In this document: positions 19,345 through 28,400 of the stretch, piece after piece
How the letters are laid out: every line of letters begins with the position of its first letter
Numbering within the stretch: position 1 is the stretch's first letter
Source: Candidatus Aalborgicola danicus
GTDB taxonomy: Bacteria > Pseudomonadota > Gammaproteobacteria > Burkholderiales > Burkholderiaceae_C
Length of the DNA stretch: 64,000 bases
Assembly: GCA_016703945.1 (NCBI GenBank)
Contig: JADJBC010000007.1
Location: 186,001-250,000, forward strand
Reading direction: 5' to 3'
Translations under genes and position numbers: made by a program
The notes under the pieces: generated by a model
Seen by the model: only the letters and a program-made list of their open reading frames with translations
Databases searched by the model: none
What the model was told of the DNA's origin: nothing

Positions 19345-19778
19345 CACCTGATGTCAATGTGCTGATTGCAGCGTTTCGCGAGGAGCACGCTCACCATGCC
19401 ACAGCCCGCGCCTGGTTGTTGGGGGCCTGCGCGCAATCTGCAACTGCAGGCAAACCATTGCGCCTGATGCCTCTGGTGATGGCAAGCTTTTTGCGCCTGG
19501 TCACCAACCCGAAGGTGTTTTCCATTCCTGCCACCACCCAGCATGGCATTGCCTTCCTGGATGCCGTGTTGGACAACCCCGGGGTTGCGATTCTTGACAC
19601 ATCCGCACCCTGGCCCGTGTTGCGCAAGATGTGTCTGGACAAAAATTTGTCGGCCAATGCGCTGCCCGATGCAATGATTGCAGCCACCGTGTCGCACTGC
19701 AAAGAAGTGCTGACAAGCTTTGACCGAGATTTTTTGCGCCTGCTTCCAAAACACCAATTCCAGTTGCTGGTGAATTGA
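19341..19778 (+). CDS. PIN-domain ribonuclease toxin (VapC-like)
   Basis: The 145-residue PIN protein starts at GTG and begins MTPDVNVLIAAFREEHAHHA when read with initiator methionine. The acidic metal-binding residues are visible: D in TPDVNVLIAAF, D in LPDAMIAA and D in TSFDRDF. The segment FLRLVTNPKVFSIP is typical of the VapC group with that motif. VapC toxins cleave RNA, often tRNA or rRNA; the target here is unknown. The pair sits between hrpA and argA with no sign of mobility around it. Confidence 0.82.
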   Translation: MTPDVNVLIAAFREEHAHHATARAWLLGACAQSATAGKPLRLMPLVMASFLRLVTNPKVFSIPATTQHGIAFLDAVLDNPGVAILDTSAPWPVLRKMCLDKNLSANALPDAMIAATVSHCKEVLTSFDRDFLRLLPKHQFQLLVN

Positions 19779-19811
19779 GCGTTTGCCGTCCCATCCATTC
19801 TTGTCACACCC

Positions 19812-21161
19812 ATGACCACTGTTTTCAATTTCACCTTTGTGCCCTGGTTCCGCTCGGTCGCACCTTACATCCACAAGTTTCGCAATCAGACCTTTGTGGT
19901 GGGCATTGCGGGTGAGGCCATCGCTGCGGGCAAACTGCCCCATATGGCGCAAGACCTGGCCATGATCCAGAGCATGGGCGTCAAGATTGTGCTGGTGCAC
20001 GGCTTTCGGCCGCAGGTCAACGAACAACTCAAAGCCAAAGGCCACGACGCCAAATATTCCCACGGCATGCGCATCACCGACGAGGTCGCGCTGGACTGCG
20101 CCCAGGAAGCCGCCGGGCAGTTGCGTTACGAAATCGAAGCGGCATTCAGCCAGGGACTGCCCAATACACCGATGGCGGATTCCACGGTACGTGTGATATC
20201 CGGCAACTTTGTCACGGCTCGCCCGGTGGGCATTGTGGATGGTGTGGACTTTCAACACTCGGGCCTGGTGCGCAAAGTCGATATTGCAGGCATCACCAAG
20301 GTGCTGGACATGGGGGCCCTGCTGTTACTGTCGCCCTTCGGTTTTTCGCCCACGGGAGAGGCATTTAACCTGACCATGGAAGAGGTGGCGACCTCGGTTG
20401 CCACCGCCTTGCAAGCCGACAAGCTGATTTTTGTCACCGAAATACCCGGTATTCGATCGCGGCCTTTTGAAGCAGCGTCGGACGATAACCCCATCGATAC
20501 GGAATTGCCCCTGGCAGTGGCCGAAACACTGTTGGCCCAACTGCCATCAGCCAACCAACCCTCTGACACCGCCTTCTACCTGCAACACTGTGTCAAGGCC
20601 TGCAAAAGCGGCGTGGAGCGCAGCCACATCATTCCGTTTGCGGTCGATGGATCCATCTTGCTGGAAGTGTATGTACACGACGGCATCGGCACCATGGTGG
20701 TAGATGAAAAACTGGAGAGCCTGCGCGAGGCCACGGTGGACGATGTGGGCGGCATCCTGCAATTGATTGAACCGTTTGAGAAAGACGGCACCCTGGTCAA
20801 GCGTAGCCGCACCGAGATTGAGCGCGACGTGGGCAACTACAGCATCATCGAACACGACGGCGTGATTTTTGCCTGTGCGGCCCTGTACCCCTACCCTGAA
20901 GCGCGCACCGCAGAAATGGCGGCGCTCACGGTGTCCCCCGATGTGCAAGGCCAAGGCGATGGCGAACGGGTGTTGAAACGTGTGGAACAAAGGGCCAAAG
21001 CAGCCGGGCTGGACAGCATTTTTGTACTGACCACCCGCACCATGCACTGGTTCATCAAACGCGGTTTTGTGCAGGTCGACCCTGACTGGTTACCCGATGC
21101 CCGCAAACGCAAATACAACTGGGACCGCAAAAGCCAGGTGCTGGTCAAGAAACTGGCTTGA
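19812..21161 (+). CDS. argA: N-acetylglutamate synthase
   Basis: The 449-residue protein combines an amino-acid-kinase-like domain (about residues 1-290; KIVLVHGFRPQVNEQL is visible) with a C-terminal GNAT acetyltransferase domain (EHDGVIFACAALYPYP, LTVSPDVQGQGDGERVL). This order is that of ArgA, which acetylates glutamate in the first step of arginine synthesis and is inhibited by arginine. Length matches E. coli ArgA (443). It is a single gene with no obvious partners. Confidence 0.93.
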   Translation: MTTVFNFTFVPWFRSVAPYIHKFRNQTFVVGIAGEAIAAGKLPHMAQDLAMIQSMGVKIVLVHGFRPQVNEQLKAKGHDAKYSHGMRITDEVALDCAQEAAGQLRYEIEAAFSQGLPNTPMADSTVRVISGNFVTARPVGIVDGVDFQHSGLVRKVDIAGITKVLDMGALLLLSPFGFSPTGEAFNLTMEEVATSVATALQADKLIFVTEIPGIRSRPFEAASDDNPIDTELPLAVAETLLAQLPSANQPSDTAFYLQHCVKACKSGVERSHIIPFAVDGSILLEVYVHDGIGTMVVDEKLESLREATVDDVGGILQLIEPFEKDGTLVKRSRTEIERDVGNYSIIEHDGVIFACAALYPYPEARTAEMAALTVSPDVQGQGDGERVLKRVEQRAKAAGLDSIFVLTTRTMHWFIKRGFVQVDPDWLPDARKRKYNWDRKSQVLVKKLA

Positions 21162-21249
21162 CCTCAAAAATTGACCCGCACTGCAGTGGCTGAAAACGGG
21201 GTCACCGTACCGATGGTTGTGCTCAAGTAATTGACCGCTCAAGCGCGCT

Positions 21250-23649
21250 TCATTGCCCAGTCGCGATGCCTAAAAAAGTCGACAGCAGCCCCAGATCCAT
21301 CATCGAATTGGCGCTCAAAGGACCCAAGTAGTACAGGTGAGGTGTGCCGCTTTCATTAACCGCTAGATACTGGCCTCCAGCATAAGCCCGGTAGCGATAC
21401 CCATTCAGACTCCGAGTCAATGGCCCGGCCGCAAAGAATTGACCGTAAGTAGTCTCGGCCCATGTAAAAGTAGTGTCCGCGTCGGTGACCAATGCTGAAG
21501 GCATAGCAGCAAGCAGGTTCAAATTGTCGCGGCCATTGGAAGCGAGAACCGCTGTCGGAACCGAGTTTTGCATGTTTCCGGTGCCTAACTGGCCGTACTG
21601 ATCAGAGCCCATACAAACCAGGTCGCCACTGCCCAGCACGACACAGGTATGTCTTCCCCCTGCTGACACAGCTAGAGCGTTGCCGATACCACTTGCCGCG
21701 ACCGGGCCAGTGCTATTGGCAAAGCTACCGTTGCCAAGTTGACCGTCGTAATTGAAACCCCAGCATTGCAAGCCACCACTGCTGAGCACGGCGCAGACGC
21801 GAGAGTTATTCGTTGATATGTTGACTACAGTGCCAATGCCAGTGACTACGAGTGGACTCACACTGCCATTGCCCCAGCACAATACTTCGCCACCCTGCTT
21901 CAACGCGCAAGACCCTTGGCCCCCGGCCGTTAACGCAACTGCCGTGCTGACGTCGGCAACTGCAACTGGGACTGGGCTACCGGTATACACGCCAATAGTA
22001 CTGTTACCAAGCTGGCGGGAGCCATTCCCACCCCAACACTGAATCGTGCCACTTCGCAGGAGTGCACAGGTATGACTATCGGCCGCAGCTACCGCGACAG
22101 CCGTACTGATACCGCTCGCAGCGACGGGGCTAAAGCTCAGGTAGGAAGTCCCGTTTCCAAGTTGACCACTGGAACCATTGCCCCAGCATTGAACTGCGCC
22201 GCTGTTGAGTGCTACGCACGTGTGGCCACTACCCGCTGAAATCGCCACTGCATTGCTAACACCAGTAACAGTTCGCGGAATGCTGCTATTGGCACCTGGG
22301 CTGCCAAGCTGACCCGCAGAATTGGAACCCCAGCATGTCACCACACCGCTATATAACAATGCACAGCTATGACTGCCTCCAACCACTACCGCTAAAGCAT
22401 TGTTGATGCCAGTCACTGCAACTGCCTTGGGGCTGCTGGTCAAACTGCCGTCGCCGAGTTGACCACTTTCGTTGCTCCCCCAGCACTGCACGACCCCACT
22501 GCGCAAAACCGCACAGCTGTTAGTTTGACCGGCTGCAATCGTCACAGCCGTGTTGACGCCCGCTACCGCCACCGGATAGGCGCTTCTGGCCACGCTGCCG
22601 TTGCCAAGTTGTCCCTCACTGTTGCCCCCCCAACATTGCACATTGCCGCTGACAAGTGCCGCACAGGTATGACCCAAGCCCGCCGTAACCGAAGACCACA
22701 CGCCAGCGCCAGAGACCGCTACCGGACTGGTGCTATCGGCAAAGCTGCCATGGCCGAGTTGCCCCTGGTAGCCACCGCCCCAGCACTGCATGGCGCCGCT
22801 GCGCAGCAAGGCACAAGAATGGTTTTGCCCCAAAGCCAGGGCCACGGCAGAGTTGATGCCACCAACCCCCACAGGGCTGCTACTGTTGGTGGTGCCACCG
22901 TTGCCGAGCTGGCCGAAATAATTGGAACCCCAGCACTGAACGGAGCCATTGCCAAGTACAACGCAGGTGTGGCGATACCCAGCGACCACAGCGACTGCCG
23001 AACTGATTCCCACGACGACCGTGGGCCGAGAGCTGTTGGCAGTACTACCGAGTCCAAGCTCGCCATTGCCGTTATAACCCCAACACTGCAACGTACCATT
23101 GCTCAACACCGCACAGCTATGGCTGTCCCCGGCAGAGACTGACACGGCATTGTTGATGCCCGCCACTTGCACAGGGCTTTGTATGGCGCCTGCGCTGCCC
23201 CCATTGCCAATCTGGCCCCAGCTATTGCTACCCCAACATTGGATCCCGCCACTTTTCAGTACGGCGCAACTGTGTGCGCGACCTGCGGCCACTCCTGCGG
23301 CATTGGTGATGCCGATTGCTACGACAGGGAAAGTAGACTTTGCTAAAGATCCATTGCCAAGCTGCCCATCGCGGTTGTCGCCCCAACATTGCACAACACC
23401 ACTGCTTAGCGCAACACAGCTATGTGCTGAACCCACAGCAACCACTTCCGCATCGTAAATTCCGGGAACAGCCGTCGACTTCGAAGTGCTGGTACCTCCC
23501 CAACACTGCACGGAACCACCACTCAGTACCGCACACGTCGAAGCACTACCGGCGGAAACCATTGGTGTTGCAGCGTAAGTCGGCGTTGCCAGAAAGCCCA
23601 ACGCCAAGATCAACCACACAAGGAACCGATAAATTTCCGCATTGCCCAA
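21250..23649 (-). CDS. Secreted RCC1-repeat beta-propeller protein
   Basis: About 799 residues. An N-terminal signal peptide (hydrophobic FLVWLILALGFLATPTYA) is followed by fourteen RCC1-type repeats of about 50 residues. Each carries a C(A/V)(V/L)L...G.(V/M/I/L)QCWG pattern; the last has CMG instead. Fourteen repeats would form two seven-bladed propellers. The C-terminal segment contains FTWAETTYGQFFA, GYRYRAYAGGQYLAVN and LYYLGP, a domain found at the ends of secreted proteins in related bacteria as I recall. The start is a TTG preceded by a G-rich site. No partner genes are visible and function is unknown. Confidence 0.78.
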   Translation of the reverse strand: MGNAEIYRFLVWLILALGFLATPTYAATPMVSAGSASTCAVLSGGSVQCWGGTSTSKSTAVPGIYDAEVVAVGSAHSCVALSSGVVQCWGDNRDGQLGNGSLAKSTFPVVAIGITNAAGVAAGRAHSCAVLKSGGIQCWGSNSWGQIGNGGSAGAIQSPVQVAGINNAVSVSAGDSHSCAVLSNGTLQCWGYNGNGELGLGSTANSSRPTVVVGISSAVAVVAGYRHTCVVLGNGSVQCWGSNYFGQLGNGGTTNSSSPVGVGGINSAVALALGQNHSCALLRSGAMQCWGGGYQGQLGHGSFADSTSPVAVSGAGVWSSVTAGLGHTCAALVSGNVQCWGGNSEGQLGNGSVARSAYPVAVAGVNTAVTIAAGQTNSCAVLRSGVVQCWGSNESGQLGDGSLTSSPKAVAVTGINNALAVVVGGSHSCALLYSGVVTCWGSNSAGQLGSPGANSSIPRTVTGVSNAVAISAGSGHTCVALNSGAVQCWGNGSSGQLGNGTSYLSFSPVAASGISTAVAVAAADSHTCALLRSGTIQCWGGNGSRQLGNSTIGVYTGSPVPVAVADVSTAVALTAGGQGSCALKQGGEVLCWGNGSVSPLVVTGIGTVVNISTNNSRVCAVLSSGGLQCWGFNYDGQLGNGSFANSTGPVAASGIGNALAVSAGGRHTCVVLGSGDLVCMGSDQYGQLGTGNMQNSVPTAVLASNGRDNLNLLAAMPSALVTDADTTFTWAETTYGQFFAAGPLTRSLNGYRYRAYAGGQYLAVNESGTPHLYYLGPLSANSMMDLGLLSTFLGIATGQ

Positions 23650-23923
23650 TGAAACACCCCCAGGAGTTCTTGTCTATAGCCCTGAGGTGACCCGATTCTT
23701 TGACAACCTCTTTCAGCAACGCAGGAGTCTACCAAATGACTTCCAATGCGAGTGATGACACAGAGTGCCACGCTAATTTTCTGATGGGCAACGCAGACCT
23801 TGCTACTGCCATACTGAGGATTGACATTGCATTGGTGCCCCACCGCTCAGGGGCTTGCGAAGCAAGTGTGTGCCTGCAGTGGTTGACGTACCGCTGCTTA
23901 ATGTGGCAAACGCGCCCGCAAAT

Positions 23924-24436
23924 TCAAACCGAGCGCGACCTCCGCCAGACCAGCAGTGCGCCAACAACCGCCATTGCGCTGAACCACAAGAACGACCAGT
24001 TGGCAATGGATCCACCCAAGAAGGTCCAATCGACCTTGGTGCAATCGCCGCTGCCCTTGAAAATCATGGGGATGGCGCGCTGCAACGGGAAGGTCTCGAT
24101 CATGCCGTAAAGGTCGCGCCCGCAGGACACCACTTCAGGCGGGTACCACTGTAGCCAGGTCTGGCGCGCTGCCACATACGCACCCGCAACGGCAAACACT
24201 ACCAACAGGGTGCTACCAAAAATATGCAGGTCTTTTCGCTTGCTAGCCCCCGTCAATGCTGCGCAGATAGCTACCAAAACAAGAGCATAACGCTGCACGA
24301 TACACATCGGGCAAGGGTCCAATCCAACCACCTGCTGCAGGTAGACACCAAAGGCCAGCAGGCCCAGACAGGCTGCGCATACCAGCGCCAAGACGCGCCG
24401 TGGCGCGGTATCCAGTTCGGTCAATACGTAATTCAA
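23924..24436 (-). CDS. dsbB: Disulfide bond formation protein DsbB
   Basis: This four-helix inner-membrane protein reoxidises DsbA using quinone. The periplasmic CxxC pair is in GLDPCPMCIVQRYAL. The second cysteine pair is formed by VSCGRDLYG and GSGDCTKVDW. The TTG start at 24436 (LNYVLTELDT) is preferred because AGGA lies just upstream and the resulting 170 residues match the family. A longer frame opens at an ATG at 24553. A family-A repeat occupies the loop after the second helix and encodes part of AICAALTGASKRKDL. Confidence 0.85.
   Translation of the reverse strand: MNYVLTELDTAPRRVLALVCAACLGLLAFGVYLQQVVGLDPCPMCIVQRYALVLVAICAALTGASKRKDLHIFGSTLLVVFAVAGAYVAARQTWLQWYPPEVVSCGRDLYGMIETFPLQRAIPMIFKGSGDCTKVDWTFLGGSIANWSFLWFSAMAVVGALLVWRRSRSV
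24236..24290 (-). repeat. Family-A repeat within dsbB
   Basis: On the minus strand the segment reads TGGTAGCTATCTGCGCAGC, then TTGACGGGGGCTAGCAAGC, matching the shared pattern of AGCTA, TGCGCA and C(A/G)(A/G)GGGCTAG. It is in frame and supplies codons of the cytoplasmic loop between helices 2 and 3. Confidence 0.55.
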
Positions 24437-24618
24437 AATCCTGCTTCCTGTAAAAAAAACCCGCCATGGGTTGCCACTTTGCGTTGGTTGGTGCCCATTT
24501 TGACCGCGAAGTTCCCGGTTCAAACCTGTGGCTTTTGGTTTCTGGCACAGCAAACCGAATAAGATTCAGGATGCGGGTTCGGTATGAACCCCCTTTTTAT
24601 TCCAACCGAGATTTTTCC

Positions 24619-24891
24619 ATGGCACGCACCGTCAACTGTATCAAGCTGGGCAAAGAAGCCGAAGGCATGGATTTCCCACCCTACCCCGGTGAGCTGGGCA
24701 AGCGCATTTGGGAGAGCGTCAGCAAGGAAGCGTGGGCCGCCTGGCTCAAGCACCAGACCATGCTGGTCAATGAGAATCGCCTCAATTTGGCAGATGCACG
24801 TGCACGGCAGTACCTTGCGCGGCAGATGGAAAACCACTTCTTCGGCTCTGGCGCGGACGCGGCTCAGGGTTACGTGCCGCCGACGACCTGA
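24619..24891 (+). CDS. yggX: Fe(2+)-trafficking / iron-sulfur protection protein
   Basis: The 90-residue protein begins MARTVNCIKLGKEAEGMDFP and continues PYPGELGKRIWESVSKEAW and ENRLNLADARARQYL. It is a clear YggX match in motif and length. YggX limits oxidative damage to iron-sulfur clusters and takes part in iron handling. The ATG at 24619 follows a divergent gap with dsbB. It precedes mnmC by 16 bp. Confidence 0.93.
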   Translation: MARTVNCIKLGKEAEGMDFPPYPGELGKRIWESVSKEAWAAWLKHQTMLVNENRLNLADARARQYLARQMENHFFGSGADAAQGYVPPTT

Positions 24892-24907
24892 TTGCCCCCC
24901 ATTCACA

Positions 24908-26683
24908 ATGGATGCAACCCGGGCGAACAGCGGCCCCGCATCCGGTGGCACAAACGATTCCTGGTCTGGTCGCCCGGCCTGGACCATTTTGAGCACCCAT
25001 TTTGGGAACGGGCTGCATTTTCTTGCAAGCTGCGCGGCCTGGCGAGCCGACCCGGCGCGCTCGCACATGTTGCACTATGTCGGCATTCTGGCACCCGGTC
25101 AGACCCCCGCCCGGGACGACTGCGTGAAGCCTGACAGCGGCCTCCTGGAGAGCGCCATGACGCAGCAACTGCACCGCGCATGTGCGAGTTTGCAAGGTGG
25201 CTTTCAACGCATCACCTTTGAGCGTGGGCTGATTTCGTTGACCTTGTGCCGCGAGAGGCTGGTCACAGCGCTGGGGGAACTGGATTGTTCAGTGGACGCG
25301 ATTTACGTTGACGCTGGCGGGCTGGGTAACGCCATCCTTGCGACCGATACGGCTGAAGCCTGGGACAAGTGGACGGTGCAACTCCTGGCGCGGCGCTGTC
25401 GATGTGGCACGCGTTTGCGGGTCACCGGCGTTGGAGACTTGCCTGGCCAATCCATCGCAAACCCGTGGACAGAACGGTTCCAGTCACAAGGATTTGAATG
25501 GGACGCGCCGAAACCCGACACCACGGACTTGAAAGGCACTTTTAACCCGCAGTGGAAAATTTCCCGCAGCCGCAGTGCCGCGCGCGCGGCGGCGATCCCA
25601 ATCACGCGGGTCGCTGTTATTGGTGCCGGATTGGCAGGCGCCAGTGTCGCGCGTGCGCTGGCCCTGCGGGGGTGGGATGTTAGCGTTTTTGATCAACACG
25701 CCGACCCTGCGAAAGGTGCGTCAGGGCTCCCCGTTGGGCTGGTGGTACCCCAGGTATCCGCCGATGACAATGCCCGTTCGCGCATGTCCCGCAGCGGCGT
25801 CGCCTTGACGCTGCAAAACGCACACGATTTGCTGTCGCTGGGGTTCGACTGGGAAATGAGCGGTGTTCGCGAACTCCGCACCGAAGAAAGCAGCCTGTGG
25901 CACGCCCAAGCAGCGTGGCTCAAACCGGCAAAGCTGGTACAGGCCTGGCTCGCGCATCCGCGCATTCGGTTTATTGGCAACGCGCATGTAGGCAACATGG
26001 AGAAAAACCAGCATGTATGGGTTTTGCGCGGTGGCGCCGCCGAACCGCTGGGCCAGGCGGAAATCGTGGTTTTTGCCAACGCCATGGGTTGTGCGCCTTT
26101 GTTGTTGAATCTGGTGCAGACCACTCGCTTAGTGCACGGCCTTGCAGAAAACCTGCGGGCGCTTCAAGCTACACACGGAACACTCTCCAGCGGACGCCTC
26201 ACGGAGGATCTTTCATCGATGCCGGAATCTCCGGTCAACGGTCACGGCAGCTTTGTGCCACGTGTACCAGAGGCAACAGGCATGCACTGGTATGCAGGGT
26301 CGACTTTTGAGACGCAGGCATCGGCCATGGCCGATGTGAACGCACAGCACAGCGCCAACCTGAACCGTTTGTGCGAATTGCTGCCTGATGTCGGGAAGGC
26401 ATTGGCGCCAGATTTTCACAGCGGAAAGGTCGCCCGTTGGTCGAATACGCGCTGTGTTCCACACGACCGGCTGCCGCTGGTCGGTCCCATCGAAGCGCAT
26501 GCGCCGTCGTCGCTGTGGATATGTGCGGGCATGGGGGCACGGGGCTTGAGTTTTTCCGCGCTGTGTGCCCAACTCTTGGCCGCAAGAATCAGTGCGGAAC
26601 CACTGCCGCTGGAATTTTCTTTGGCCAAAAGTCTGGAGCCCGACCGCTCCCGCGGCAAACGCGCGCAGCCCGCGGCCGATTGA
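24908..26683 (+). CDS. mnmC: tRNA 5-methylaminomethyl-2-thiouridine biosynthesis protein MnmC (bifunctional form, altered methyltransferase domain)
   Basis: Of 591 residues, about 230 form an N-terminal DUF752-type methyltransferase domain and the rest a FAD-dependent oxidase (VAVIGAGLAGASVARALALR is the dinucleotide-binding motif; ICAGMGARGLSFSALCA is near the end). MnmC removes carboxymethyl from cmnm5U34 and methylates nm5U34 in tRNA wobble bases. In the N-terminal part the usual DGF-P--NP-MW block reads VDAGGLGNAILATDTAEAW, and the glycine loop reads STHFGNGLHFL, so methyltransferase activity is doubtful. The ATG at 24908 is chosen because family similarity starts there. Confidence 0.82.
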   Translation: MDATRANSGPASGGTNDSWSGRPAWTILSTHFGNGLHFLASCAAWRADPARSHMLHYVGILAPGQTPARDDCVKPDSGLLESAMTQQLHRACASLQGGFQRITFERGLISLTLCRERLVTALGELDCSVDAIYVDAGGLGNAILATDTAEAWDKWTVQLLARRCRCGTRLRVTGVGDLPGQSIANPWTERFQSQGFEWDAPKPDTTDLKGTFNPQWKISRSRSAARAAAIPITRVAVIGAGLAGASVARALALRGWDVSVFDQHADPAKGASGLPVGLVVPQVSADDNARSRMSRSGVALTLQNAHDLLSLGFDWEMSGVRELRTEESSLWHAQAAWLKPAKLVQAWLAHPRIRFIGNAHVGNMEKNQHVWVLRGGAAEPLGQAEIVVFANAMGCAPLLLNLVQTTRLVHGLAENLRALQATHGTLSSGRLTEDLSSMPESPVNGHGSFVPRVPEATGMHWYAGSTFETQASAMADVNAQHSANLNRLCELLPDVGKALAPDFHSGKVARWSNTRCVPHDRLPLVGPIEAHAPSSLWICAGMGARGLSFSALCAQLLAARISAEPLPLEFSLAKSLEPDRSRGKRAQPAAD

Positions 26684-26692
26684 CCCGATCTG

Positions 26693-27430
26693 TCACACTT
26701 TCTGCAACAAACTCAGAACCTGCGGCGGGTTGAAGGGTATCTCCAGCAGGCCGACGCAACCCATTTGTTCAGCCTTCTCCATCACGGGCCAACTGGGTTT
26801 GTCTGTAGCCACAATCAGAGCTTGGGGCGGCGACAGCATGGACTGGAAGGTCTGAACGAGAGACCAGGGGTCTGCATCAGATAGCTCCAGGCTAATGACG
26901 GCCACGTCGTAATGGCGCTGCGCAACAGAGGAACTGGCCTGCTCGGCCGTCTTGGCCTCGTCCACGTCGGTCAAGCCGGCCAGCGCCAGCCGTGCGCGCA
27001 AATACAGGCGCTCTTCCGACGTCATGCCAACCAGCAACGTGGCGCGCACACCCGCTGGGGCGGTATTGAAATCGGTGTCCTCGAAATCGGCTTGACCTTC
27101 TGTTCGGGATTGTGCGGCAAACAGGCCATCCAGTTCCTGCACCAGGGCGCTCCAGTCTACCGGGCGCTGAAACGAGCGCCAGGCACGGCTATCGGTGCGA
27201 TCTCCAACACCAATAATTTTGAGGTTCGGGTTGAATGTGGGCGATGCCATTTCGATCTCCGCCTCATGACAGTCCATGTCAATCAACGCGATATGGGGTG
27301 GCGACGGCGAATCGTAGGACCAAAGGGAATAGGACGGTGTCTGCCGCAACGACAGCCGGAACAGGGTGTTGAGTGAATGCCGCTCGACCGCACTAAACCC
27401 AACAACTTTGACCCAAATGGTGGATGACAT
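26693..27430 (-). CDS. Receiver-like protein at the end of the nucleoside transporter operon
   Basis: The 245-residue soluble protein begins MSSTIWVKVVGFSAVERHSL. Its two halves each look like a degenerate receiver fold: IALIDMD in the first, and YDVAVISLELSDADPWSLVQ plus LIVATDKPSWPVMEKAEQMG in the second. A clear phosphorylatable aspartate with conserved partners is not obvious in the first half. No DNA-binding domain is present. It starts one base after the permease stop on the same strand, so it is cotranscribed with the transporter. It may sense or relay a signal linked to nucleoside uptake; that is inference. Confidence 0.55.
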   Translation of the reverse strand: MSSTIWVKVVGFSAVERHSLNTLFRLSLRQTPSYSLWSYDSPSPPHIALIDMDCHEAEIEMASPTFNPNLKIIGVGDRTDSRAWRSFQRPVDWSALVQELDGLFAAQSRTEGQADFEDTDFNTAPAGVRATLLVGMTSEERLYLRARLALAGLTDVDEAKTAEQASSSVAQRHYDVAVISLELSDADPWSLVQTFQSMLSPPQALIVATDKPSWPVMEKAEQMGCVGLLEIPFNPPQVLSLLQKV

Positions 27431-27431
27431 G

Positions 27432-28400
27432 CTAACGCTCTTTGGAATAGGGGCGTCCCAGCGCCTGAGGTGCCACAGCCTTGCCAATGAAACCCGCCAG
27501 AAGCACCACAGTCAGCACATACGGCAGGGCCTGAATGGCCTGAACGGGCACTTCGCCCAATAGCGGCAAATGTACACCCTGCAACCGGATGGCGACAGCA
27601 TCGAGCAATCCAAACAACAGGCATGCCCACATTGCACCGACCGGGTACCAGCGACCAAATATCAGCGCGGCCAGCGCCATGAAACCTCGCCCCGCTGTCA
27701 TGTGTGGGGAAAAATTCGCGCTTTGTGCCAGAACCAGATAACTGCCTGCCAGCCCACACAGAACACCATTGATCGTCAGTGCGGCATAACGCAACCGGGT
27801 CACCGAGACACCCGCCGCATCCACCATCTGAGGGTTTTCGCCCACCGCACGCAAACGCAGTCCAAATCGGGTCTTGAACAACAGCCACCAACATGCTGGC
27901 ACCAAAACCAACGCCAGGTAAACCAGGGCGTTGTGACCCAAAACGCCTTCACCGACCAGCGCGCCGATCCAGGGAATTCCCGCCAAGGCTGCCGTGACTT
28001 GAGGAAACAGCGGTTGAATGCGCACGGATGAAGTGACTGGCGGTGTCTGCCCCCCTTGCGCAAACCAGGCAATTCCCAGCACCACGGTCAAACCCGCAGC
28101 AATGATGTTGATAGCAACACCAGACACCACCTGATCACCCCGGTGGCTGACACAGGCCAGACCGTGCATCCATGACAGCGAAATGGCCACCCCGATGGCG
28201 GCCAACATCGCCAGCGCCGTGGAGCCCCATGCAGCGCCAGCGGCTCCCGCCGCAAAAGCAGCAAATAACATCTTGCCTTCCAACCCGATGTCGACAACGC
28301 CCGAGCGCTCGGAGAACAAGCCGGCCATGGCGCAGAAAATCAGCGGCGTGGCCAGACGCAAGGTGGACGCCAGCATGGTCCCGATCAACGCTTCATCCAT
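27432..28400 (-). CDS. Nucleoside ABC transporter permease (second subunit)
   Basis: The 322-residue permease begins MDEALIGTMLASTLRLATPL, with LFSERSGVVDIGLEGKML in the cytoplasmic loop, a hallmark of BmpA-linked (NupQ/YufQ) permeases. About eight to nine hydrophobic segments are visible. It overlaps the upstream permease gene by 8 bases. With the other permease, the double ATPase and the BmpA lipoprotein or binding protein it forms a complete nucleoside importer. Confidence 0.88.
   Translation of the reverse strand: MDEALIGTMLASTLRLATPLIFCAMAGLFSERSGVVDIGLEGKMLFAAFAAGAAGAAWGSTALAMLAAIGVAISLSWMHGLACVSHRGDQVVSGVAINIIAAGLTVVLGIAWFAQGGQTPPVTSSVRIQPLFPQVTAALAGIPWIGALVGEGVLGHNALVYLALVLVPACWWLLFKTRFGLRLRAVGENPQMVDAAGVSVTRLRYAALTINGVLCGLAGSYLVLAQSANFSPHMTAGRGFMALAALIFGRWYPVGAMWACLLFGLLDAVAIRLQGVHLPLLGEVPVQAIQALPYVLTVVLLAGFIGKAVAPQALGRPYSKER

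Noticed and set aside
19084..19778. Toxin-antitoxin pair as part of a mobile island
   Set aside because: No integrase, attachment repeats or composition change surround it, and the flanking genes are housekeeping. It is annotated simply as a chromosomal pair.
24584..24907. 5' extension of mnmC over the yggX gene
   Set aside because: yggX is recognised in another frame over the same bases, and MnmC similarity begins after the ATG at 24908.
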